Source: Pomphorhynchus laevis (taxonomy: Eukaryota > Acanthocephala > Palaeacanthocephala > Echinorhynchida > Pomphorhynchidae). Taken from it: a stretch of 64,000 nucleotides of DNA. A program made the position numbers and the translations under genes. Shown piece by piece: positions 23,401 to 35,400 of the stretch. The stretch is taken from contig WNNJ02003809.1 of the NCBI GenBank assembly GCA_012934845.2, positions 62,001 through 126,000 on the forward strand. Reading direction: 5' to 3'. The notes beneath the pieces were generated by a model. It had not been told where the DNA came from. It saw nothing but the letters and a program-made list of their open reading frames with translations, and did not search any database. Each line of letters begins with the position of its first letter. Position 1 is the stretch's first letter.

Positions 23401-26400
23401 GATTACTGCTCAGGATATTTAAATACTAACATACTCCCATCGCTGCTGCATGATCTGGAAAAACTAGATAACATCCCTGACCCACAGGTTACATTTACAT
23501 TACTCCAGAATTGCAAATGTGCACCCAGAGTCAACCACTTAATGCCCACGATTGACCCTGCCTTCGCAAGTGAATTTATGGAAATGTTGATCACTCGATT
23601 AAGAAAACCTTTGGCCGAATTACGTCCATTTATGCCGACCAGCAGACGTGCACCAATTACGTCTACCCCTAAAAATGTGAGGATTGGGTTTGCGTAGCTG
23701 CCTTCAACATTCGTTTGCAGCATTTGTGTCTAGAGTATGTTTAATCGCCGTAAGATTGAGTCTGGATCCGCTTTTCTTCCCAGGATATGAATCCTCGAAG
23801 GATAATCTGTCATCATATTACGACAGATGGAAAGGAGGAATGCAAACCAGACAAATCAAATAAGAAGTCATCAGGAGGAACTACTATGCTATCAGGTTTC
23901 GGCCCCTAACTATTCTACCAACATAATAGCTTGGCCAAATACGTTTCAAGGACGTATTTCCTCTAATATAATTTGATTATATTTTTTATAATCCATTCAT
24001 AAAAATTTTCTGCAATGATTTTAAATTTATTTTTTATATTATTGTGTTGATTTATATATTTTACTATTTTCTGTTTGATGGTATTTTTATAATAACCTAG
24101 TTTAAAATATGTATCTATTAAATTATTTAAATCATTTTGACGAAAGCCAATATCATTACATATTGTTGCAATTCTTAAAATTTCATTATTTAATGTATTA
24201 TATTTTATATTATATGGTATGCATGAATGCTCATGCAAAAATATGTTTCTTGTAAATTTAAATATGTCATCTTTACGATATAAATTAATAGTAGTTTTAG
24301 TTAATGTTTATTTAATGTTCATATCTAGATATACACCTTCTTTATCATTAATATTGGTTTTGTTAAGAATAAGGCTTTCTGGATAAATGTGCTCACTAAT
24401 TGAATAAAAATTATTAGAATTAAATACACATATATCATCAATGTATCGAAACATATATTTCATATATTTATATTGTTTAGATTTAGTTTTTACACAGTTA
24501 TGAACAAATTCATATTCTATAAAGCTTAAAAACAAGTCAGCTATAATTGGGCTACTATTACCACCCATTGGAACACATTTTACTTGTCTAAATATAGATG
24601 TCCCTACTTTTAAATAATTTTGATTTATCAAAATATTTAAGGATTCTATTAATTCAATTTTATCCATATATTTATATTTACTTGATGGTTTAATTTTTGT
24701 TAGATAGGCGTTATAATTATTATAACATATATATGTATATCTTTTTCCGAAAATAACATTAATTAATTTTACTAACGCTTCTTTAATATCTACTAAATCT
24801 AGATTTGTATAAAGCGTACCAAAATCGTATGTATTTATATTTTGAAAATTTATTCCTTTTGTGTGTTCTAAAATTTCTTTTGTAGAATTAATACTGAAAT
24901 AGTGTTTTATACCAGTATTAATTTCGATTACCTTACAATATTTTTTGAAGTGTACTCTAATTACTTTAAGTATTTTATTCATATAGACAGAAAGTGGTTT
25001 TAATGTACATTAAAACGCACTACATATTAACCCAGCTTTTAATGAATTTTTATGTAATTTTGGATTCCAATATAATATAGGTATAGTTTTATTATCTGAT
25101 TCAACCTTTATACCCTTTTTATCCATTAAAGAACAGTGATTTGTAATAATTGTTTCAAAATCCAACTCACTACGTTCATATGTTGGATTTACATTTAAAT
25201 CATTAGAATTAACCTCTTTCACTAGTATATTATAATAAAGCTTTTTGCATATGAAGACAAAGTTATTACTAGCTTTATCAATAGTTGTTATTATACAGTT
25301 ATCCTTTAATTTAGTAAGTGCTGTATACATATCTTTATTAATTTTATCTTTCCTTTTATAATTGTTTGTTATTTTCATTTTATTTTTTAATTTTATCAAA
25401 TATATAATCTTTCCAAATTTTTATCTTAGATATATTCGAGCTTTCACTATTAATCAGCTTACTAAAGTAATCATTTAAGTTATTATATAACGAATTGTAA
25501 ATTTTATTTTTGTAGTTGTTATTATCTTATCCATATTTATACCCTTTTGATAGCAGCTTTCTTAATTCACAATTTTCAATTAATTCTCGATTATGGGTAC
25601 ATATATGTTCATTTATTTTATCAAAACTAAGAATTTTACAATTGCATTCTGTTTCCATTATGTTTCTAATATTATCGTTACATATTGATTTTAATTCTTT
25701 ATTATAATTACAAATTTTTCGTCCTAATGGTGGTAGGAGTTTATACCTTATTTTAGGAATATATTTACTTAAATCTGACCCTATTATTTCTTTACTTTTA
25801 GAATTATTTAAAAGTCCGGCTATATTTATGTTATCTATACATTTATTAATGAAGTTTATGGTTAATGTATATTTTCTATTGTTATTATTAACATTTATTG
25901 TACGATTATAGTATTTTGTATTACAATAACTGTCTATTATACAACTTTGCCTATCATAGTCGTTAATTAATTTTTGATTTATTGAACATATGATATCTTT
26001 AGAAATACTTCTTATATTTACATAAAGATCTTTTAGCTTATTATCACTTAAAAGTTGTTTTAATATTTCTAATTGTTCATTTATATACATATCTTTTTTA
26101 ATATTTTTAACTCTATTTTTCCTATTCTTTTATCACCATGACTTCTTGGTTTGCGTTTAACCGGATTATTATAATATAGTTGTATCTCTTAAAAGTTGTT
26201 TTAATATTTCTAATTGTTCATTTATATACATATCTTTTTTAATATTTTTAACTCTATTTTTCCTATTCCTTTTATCACCATGACTTCTTGGTTTGCGTTT
26301 AACCGGATTATTATAATATAGTTGTTTATTATGTATTATACTACTTCTGCTAATTCCTTGTACCACGTCATTCAATCCTAATGGGTACATGGAATTAAGC

Positions 26401-29400
26401 GTTTTAATTCAAAACGTTTTAATCAAAAAATTTGATTTCCAACGATTTCGATGATAAGCCATTTCAACAACTTCTGCAGGACGCCAACCCTTACAACTCT
26501 GCAAGGCTAAGGGCAGATGCTTGTCCACATGTCTGCGCTTGGTTGCAGACCATACCCAACAGTGCGACACGGATTGACTTGGCTTTTGACGAATTTTGTG
26601 TTCTGCTCCGCTTTTGGCTGGGTATGCCAATAACAATGGGGACTATAGATGCCGACGTTGTCTACGGCAAGCAGACAAATTTGGATTTCATGTTCTGACT
26701 TGCCAGTTTAACTGATATCCTGGAATTAGGCATGACGGAGTGCGAGACATCATATTTCAAGCGGCGGTATCAGCCCGCTTTAGTTTAGCGAGAGAGGTAT
26801 CCAATCTAGTCAGGAATTTGCGAGAGCGCCATGCAAATATTCTCATTTACGAGAATTCACCACTGGCGGTTGATTTTGCGATAATCGATCCACAACAGAA
26901 AGCGTATGTGTCCATGGCTGCCAATACACTATCTTATGCTGCCAACAGCTATGCCATGTGCGGTAAAGATAGGAAGTATAAACGTAAGATGAAAAAAAAT
27001 GGCTATAACTTTGTGGCAGTGGTCATCGAGACTTATAAGGGCTGGAGTTTGTCGGGCGAAAAGTTAATTCGATTTATTGGGCGGTCTGTGTTTTGGCGGA
27101 ACGACATTCCATACATTAGAGCTGTTGGACATTTGTTTCACCGGGTGTCAGTAGCTCTCATGAGAGGTAACGCTAAAGCCATTCTAAAGTGCCTTGAAGA
27201 TTTGGGACAACCTCTAACAGAGTGGGTGATAGCACCATGCATTGACCAAATACAACGTTTAACCGCCGTTGCCAGCTTAAATCTTTCTTTCGATGAACCG
27301 CATATCGACACAAATCAATCTTTATCTGCTTCTTCCTCGTCCTCGTTCGCGGACAACGCCATGGCAGCAGATGTTCTGATGGAGGTTAATTAATCAAAAT
27401 CCCACATTTTACGTTGCATTCCAACCCTGTCCACTTCGTCGGACAAAGATTTACAGGAGGATCCAAATCGGAGTAGCTGGGGAGGTTCACCCTTTAAGGT
27501 GACTAATGATTTTGGCGACCTGATCATCCCTCTTCCTTTGTCAAACCACTCCGTGCACCTGAAACAAATTCCATCGTGTAGCGATGATCACGACAGCTAC
27601 GCAGTCAATCAAAACTCGTTGTGCAAGCGGATTGTATCGCTATGTGATTCGGGTCCGCTCAGATCCCCCATATCGCCCCATATTGATCAGAGCGGATCGA
27701 TAAGATTAGTTGCGCTGTTAATTTAGGAGAAAGTCACAACGTTTTCAACACATTGGCTGGGTCTGACCTGTGTGATCCGTCAAGTGTTCGTCGAATTATG
27801 CTCGCGATGGTGCGCAATCACCCAGGCACCATGAACGACCTGGTATATTTTCCTCTAGCGAAATGTCTGATAGTCGCAGGTAAGATGCAAGATTTTGACG
27901 GGGCGACCGACCTAAGTAAACTCAACTGCCGATTTCTTGACGAAGCTCTAGGAATAAAATGTATTTTGCGACAACTCGAATGTGAACATACGGGGCGTGC
28001 ATGTGTCGAAAATATTAGTAATACGACTGCGGAGAGTCCTCTCGATTCAAGCGGGACGTGCGTAAATTCGTCCAGCAGTAGATCACTGGTAATGAACGAC
28101 TAATCCCATACCACTCTACCGGACCTTCGATATTTTTGCTAAATGGATTGTGACGAAATATATTCTTGTCGAGAAATCGCAAAGAAGCATTTACTATCGA
28201 AACACCCTGGGCAATCCGGCACATCAACGCCAAGTGGCACCATCACACCTAAAGTGGCTACAGCAAGTAAAAATGCTTCCTTCCCTACTGCTTCGAGTGA
28301 TAAGCTTCAGATCTTTCCTGTAAGACTTTTTATAACTTAGACGATATGACCGACGCTACAATAACATACGTGCTTGATTAACGTGGATGATCAAAATATA
28401 GGAACATTTGCTGGCCGTCGAACAGGCCGTTTGCGACGGCGACGACGAGGGATTGCCATCGGATTATCTGTGCAAGCTGAAAAAGGGCGAACTTATCAAA
28501 CTTAAAATTAACAATTTTATATTTTAAAAAAAATTAATTAATTTAATTTAATAATTTAATCAATAAAATTTAATTTTATCTTAAATGTTTCTGATAAAAA
28601 AATTCCTTTACGATAGGTAATATATTTTTGTATTAAAAATAGTAGTTTTCAAAATATATGATAGTTTAACTTGAATGCACATCTGTGAGCTGAAATTCTT
28701 CTGGTTGTGGCATGATATTATCCTCACAGGTATTGTTCCTATTCTTGATACAGCAGGACTCTACTAATCAGTCTAGGTGAGTCTCACCAGCTGCTGACCC
28801 AGACCTACATTTCACGTTTCGACCCCTATTATCTACTTACTCCGTACACTGGTGCTGATCGTCTTTGAACTCCGGACGTCTGTATCTTGATTCAACGCTA
28901 CATCTACTTGGCTGGCTTATCATCTAATTAATTATCTAATTACTGTATAAATTTTAGAATCTTTACAATTCAATTTCCTGATTATTTACCAGACAGTTTG
29001 TATGTAAGAGTTTGTATTAAAGATGTTTTTAGTTCGAAATATATTTTTTGATTTATATTTTCTTATTTCTAAGCGATTTTTAATTTTATTTGGTTTTTTT
29101 ATTATTTTATATTTTGGATTTTAAATTGGAACACCGATTTATTTTAGCCGATTTTAATGAAACTAATTTAACTCTCCATGAATGTGAAATCAAACGACTT
29201 CAAGACATGTACAAGAAATATAAAATTATGTTTGAAGGCGTGAATAAATGGAAAACGCAATGGGATGAATACTTGGCATTTCTGGTAATTTAGCCTTTTA
29301 TATTTGATTTTTTGTTGCGGAAAAGTTTATCTTTTATTTTCCGGTATATCATACCCGAAAATTTTCATACCCTTATTTTCAGGTACATCGTTTTCCTTTT

Positions 29401-32400
29401 TCAATATTTAATTATCTTACAAGTTTCTTTTAATTCTCACTTTAGAGGAATTAATGAATTCTGCATTTTTATTTTCGCATAAAGCTTGAACTCGAAATAG
29501 AGTGTCGGGTCAATCTAAAAGCCAGCATTGATAATGAATAAAAACGACTAACAATGACTTATTTCTAAATTTATGAAAATTTACTTTCAGATCATTTTTG
29601 TTTTGAACTATTTTAATTTAAATAGACATTTTCTATTTCATCTGTTAGAGTGCAAATAATATTTATATAATAAATTAACTATTTATTAGTTCATTAATAA
29701 ATTTAATTCATTCGCGTGCGACTTTATCAGTAAAAATTTTTCTGGTACGCTGTTTTTTAATCTCAATGAACTAAATTTATTGTTTTCTTATATAATTTTT
29801 ATATATTTTCTTATAAAATCAATAATTGTACAAACGAGAAAATCGTTTACGATTTTATCTTAACTCGCCATAATGTCGCTGATACTATTATAATGTTTTA
29901 TAAAACATTAAATGATTTTAGATGTAAAGATGATTTTTTAATGATTTTTAATGATTTTTAGTGAAAAAGCGCTTTGTATTTCAAACATTAAATCGTGTAT
30001 TTTTAATTCTCGCGACTCTTCTAATTTTTTTAGCTTTCCGGCGACTTTTGCATCAAATACTTCTTACACTTCGGCTTCCATTTGCTGAATAATATCGTCA
30101 TTTTCTTTGGTATCCTCCCCTATGTTTGATAGTAACGTTCTGATGAACATACAAAGCATTTAAAATAGAGTTAATTATTTTTTTGTTAAAGAAACTGAAT
30201 ACCATTTTATTTACACGTTAAAAAATGTTTTTTTTTATTTCATTTTAAATTTTTTATATTTTTAAATTTCGCTCTTTGAAATCATCTTCTTAAATACTCG
30301 TAACTTCTTCAAATAAATTCTTTAACTTTCATAAGTTTTACTTTACTGCCTTTAGAAAATTTAATGATAAAATGAAATATATAATATATAATATATTGGA
30401 TTAATAATCTTTAAGATTATTTTAGTTTTGAAGTATTTGTCATTGTATTACTTAAATTATTATATTAATAATTAAATATATTAAATTAATATTAAATCAA
30501 TTATATAAAATTATTACTTGAAATTGTTATTCGTTTTTTTGCAGCAAGCTTGTAAAGATCCAAAGCGATTTCACCAAAGGGGGTTCAGTAGTATAAAGGA
30601 GGAGCGTCTTCGCAAAAAGTACGAAGTTACATTACCGAAGGTAATTATCTGGATTCACTTTCGAATACTTTAAAAATACTGTAAATAATTACTATGAGCA
30701 AGTAATTAAATTGTGTAATTAAAATCAGATAACTGAGTCTACGTATTTCATGCTTTTTTTTACCAAAAAGCATGTCATGACTTTATTTCAAATTAAAATA
30801 ATTAGTTTTTTTATGTATAACATTAATTTATTTCGTTGGTAAACCCACGAATTCTATTTTAATTCCGTAAATGTTTGTAATAAATGTTTTTTTTAATTTA
30901 AGTTTAAGTTTTTAATTGATATTAAGCTTAAATTCTTAATTTTACAAATCAGATCAGCTAACTGAGCCTACATATTCCATATTATTTATAAATTAAAAAA
31001 GAATAATTATAAATAATAAATAATTATGTAAGATTTTATACAATTTATATTTATATAACGATAAAATTTATTATTAAAATTAAAAAGTCATTTGTCATGA
31101 ATTGACTAATAAATAACATAAGATGTATCAGAATAAGGATTAGATGTCAATAGAAGAAACTTCTTTGTTATCAGGTTATCATTTAATATTGCAATTCGAT
31201 CGAACAATTGTTCATTTTGTATACACGGCTTTGTCTATTTATATAAAAAATGCTTTTCATTTTGAATACCTTGCATCTTCCTGTATATCTATTCATTCTA
31301 AATAATTAATTTATTCGATCGAACATTTTGTATACACGGCTTTGTCTATTTATCTACATAAAAAAATAGTTTTTTTTCATTTTGAATACCTTGCATCTTC
31401 CTGTATATCTATTCATTCTAAATAATTAATTTAATACTATTAAGAATTAATTTAATACTATAGATTAATATGGTTTAATAAATATATTTTTATAAATAAT
31501 AAATAATTATAAGAGATGTTATATAATTTATAGAGTTAAAATTTAAAATTGAAATTTAAAAATTAATTTTTATAAATTGAATAATAAATAATTTACTAAA
31601 TAAATTGTGTAATTAAAATCAGATAACTGAGTCTACGTATTTCATGCTTTTTTTTACCAAAAAGCATGTCATGACTTTACTTTAAATTTAAATAACTTAC
31701 TGAGTATTATTTAATTAACTGAGTCTAGTACATTATAGTATTTATAAATAATAAATAATTATAAGATATTTTATATAATTTATATTTATAGAGTTAAAAT
31801 TTAATTTTAAAACCAATTTTTATAAATTGAATAATAAATGACAGACGATGTATCAGAAAAAGATTAGAGGTTATCAGAAGGAACTGCTTTGTCATCTACA
31901 TTAAAAATACCTTGCATCTTTCTTTATATATTCATTATAAAGAATTAATACGATAAAGAAATAATTTAATTATTTAAAATTATATAATCATTATATTAAT
32001 TATTCATAATTAATTAGTATTGCATAAATTATACAGACTATAGAGCAAAAATTCATAAGCTGTTTTTGAATTTCTCAAGAAACATTATTCGTTTCATGAT
32101 TAGTTTTTCCAATACTTTTTTAACAAAAGTATTGGCGAATGCCAGCGCAGGTATCTTTTATATCGGCTTACTTCTTTAAATTATGAATTTCTCAAACGAT
32201 ACCATTCCGCGTGAATTATATTAACAATCATTTAAGCCAGACGCGAAAGTACGACGATAACAGTATTAGATACCGTTTCGTCATCACAATGACTCATAAG
32301 TTCCTCTCCCTGCTGGATGCAGAGAATGATTCGTTTCTTGCCGTCTGCTAGTCCTCATTTGCATCTTGCAGTGGGAGGGATCTGGCACTGTTGTTATCGT

Positions 32401-35400
32401 CGTTCTTTCGCGTATGGCTTAAATAATTGTTAAAGTTAATCTGTTTGTTTTCTACAAGAGTCACCGACCGATACTGCGCCAAGTGGATGAGGTCAAAATT
32501 GCATTTTGGATAAACAATATAATCACAAGCAAGTTATGCTATAGATTCTACCGTAGCTATACAATCATTTTACTACCTAATCGATGTGTTGCGTACATAC
32601 ATAGTTTTGGTATTGCTGCGTCCACGATTTCCTTGAATTCGCATTAACTTGACTTTAATGAGCGATATCGATCCTTTTTCGAAAAGTCGTTAATAAGACT
32701 ACTACTTATATTCTCCAACGACAATCATGGCTACTGTGAATAAGCGAATTAAAATATCATCATCAAGTTGATGTTTGGGGTACCTGGAAGTGAAAGTGGT
32801 ATCTAGATAAACCATTTTATTTGTCAATTCGTCATTTATTTTATATACATTTTAAACAATAGATTTTATATAGCGTCAGTCAATTAGGTAACGATGTAAC
32901 TGAGCATAGTTACCAAACGATGTTCAGTTAGGTAAAGATGACAATAGGTTAGTCAATAGGTAACGATGAACTATGTTCAGTTATATCGGAACAGTCATAA
33001 ATGCTGTTTATACCAAGGTGTGTAGTCATTTAACTGAAGTGCTTTTTCAAATCCAATTTTCTTGCCTAAAGTTTTGCAAATCCAAAGGAACTCTGAGTTT
33101 TGTGATTTAAAAAGTATTTTTTTGTTGTCGAGTGAGATATTTGGAATACTTTGTTTTTTTGTCGCATAAATTTAAACAACCACACGAGGATAATACCAAA
33201 CCGACCAGTTAAGAATAATGGCTCGTGTAAGCAATATTCACAATAGTAAAAAGACAGCTTACGGTTTACTGTCCAGTGAACATTTCGTATTAAAACGGAA
33301 TAAAAAATTGGTGTGTGGTGGATTCGAATTGCGAATATTAGTTACCGCCTACACCAAATAGAGAACACATTAATTGTGTAATTTGGTATATAAGCCAAAT
33401 ATAAACCAGCATTTCGGCGACAAGGAATCAGCAAAAGCAGTAAAAGGACCGAAACACGAAATGTAGGCGTGGGCTCACTGCTGATGAGGTCCACCCACGC
33501 TGATTGTAGTGTACAGTGATGCTGATATGATTCAAACAACCACACGAGGATAATATCAAAACCGAGCAGTGAAGAATAGCAGCTCTGTATGCAATATTAA
33601 CAATAGTAAAAAGACAGCTTACGGTTTACTGTCCAGTGAACATTTCGTATAAGAACGGAATAAAAAAATCGGTGTGTTGTGGATTCGAATTGCGAATATT
33701 AGTTACCGCCCACACCAAATATAGATGATAAGGTAAAACTGAATGCATTGCTTTTCGTTTATTACACAAGCAATCAGAATTTGTTTGTATTATAAATGTG
33801 TAACCTATTGGTTTTTTTTCATAAAAAATAGATTTTTTTCAATTATCTAAATCTATAAACATAGATTTTAATTATATAGTTTATTTTTAATGACAGATCT
33901 ATAGTATAATATTTTACGGAACTCGTAATTTTGAAATATAATCTCGTGTTATTTTATAAACATTGTTTAGATGGAAAACAATTTAATTCATCTAACTGAA
34001 AAATATGAACAAGAACACGGTCATGCTTTCTTAATATACGGAAAGAAATTTAGTGATACTGTACAAGAAGAACGGGTTATGTTGAAGATGAAGCAACAGG
34101 CCGAATCTAAAAGCAAGGTAGTTTACTTTACTGTGAGTGAATTAATATTGTAATCTTTATTGAAGAAAACAGTCAAAAAAGATATGGAAGAATCTACTGT
34201 GAAAAGGTCAGATAGAATTTCTTCTCGTACTAGGAATTTATCAAGGTCTCGAAATGTGCTGCAGCCTAGACAAGACGAGGTTAGATTTTGTAATTTTTTA
34301 TACTTGACAATTTCATTCTAGCAGAAATAAAATATAGTCTAAACTAAAATTACTGAATTTTAATGAATTTAAATTTTATTGTTTTATTGAAAAATTAAAT
34401 AATTAATTATGGATGCCCAATCTCAAAATGTCTTCGCGGGTGATTAAGAATCGATCTCTAACCGATTTACAGTACGGACAGCATCTGTTCGTTCCACTGG
34501 GTTTTGGCCTTCCCTACATTCTGCGTACATAAAATGATTATTAAGCATAATGTTCTTTCCGAATCCTTTCTTTGTCAATATTTATATTCATTTCTGAGAA
34601 CGTTTTTCAATTTGATTAAGATTCGATTGCATTACAATTTAACTGTATATTAAGTGCAGGCATTATTAGTTCCAAAGTCTGTAGAGAAGAAATAATTTGA
34701 AATTTTACCACTACACTCACTGCATTAATAACTTATTTTATTAAATATTTAATAAAATATTAAATTATTTTATTTAATTTTTAATTTTCAGTATTAAACC
34801 ATTGCATTTTAAAAATTCTCACATTAGAGAATTTGTTTCAATCATTAGAATTGAAAAAACGTGGTATCTACCACGCTTATTCTTACGTTCATTTTAAAAA
34901 TATATTGATCATAAAATTATAGCTATCTTTCTTAGTTATAGTTGCTATGTTAGACAAAGAATCATTTGGATAGTAATGTTGTACTACCTACGGTAAAAAT
35001 AGGAGGACGTTGGTATTATAACGATCGTATACCGGTTCACGATTCCATCGCTGTCATTGTACCAATCAGAGAGATGCCACCGAAACTTCAAATATATCTC
35101 TCCATAATTCACCTTTTTACAACAACAGAAAATACCCTATGTCATAATTACAGTAAATCAAACGGGAAAAGTAACGTTCAATAGAGGAATACTTTTCAAC
35201 ATTGGTGTTGCACACACCACAGGATATCAATTGTTTTATTTTAAGTGATGTCGACATGATCCCAGATTTATACGAAAACATGCCCACATGCAACAAGACA
35301 TACCCAAAGCACATTTCATCGGCAATATCAAGATATAATTACAAATTGAATTACCCCTCATACTTCGGTGTTATTGTAGCGTCTACTAAGGATCAATTTG

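Larger units (their letters stand above)
21690..27393 (+). mobile_element. RLE-type LINE (second family), split by a Penelope-like insertion
   Basis: The 5' part 21690-23860 and the 3' part 26430-27393 belong to one element family, interrupted by the minus-strand Penelope-like copy at 23865-26410. The 5' part has an N-terminal zinc finger (CDVCHKAF...LRVHG...CPGS, 21713-21800), RT RPIAFGETLRR (22712-22755), DLKNAFN (near 22920) and GDPLGPFLFCLA (near 23085). The catalytic box reads YLED rather than the expected YLDD. The 3' part has ACPHVCAWLQTIPNSA, a CRRC...H...C knuckle with RHDGVRDI, and a C-terminal endonuclease-like segment VDFAIIDP...YKRKMKKNGYNFVAVVIET. Several stops and frameshifts. 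The family is distinct from the one at 5.4-10 kb. Confidence 0.75.
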
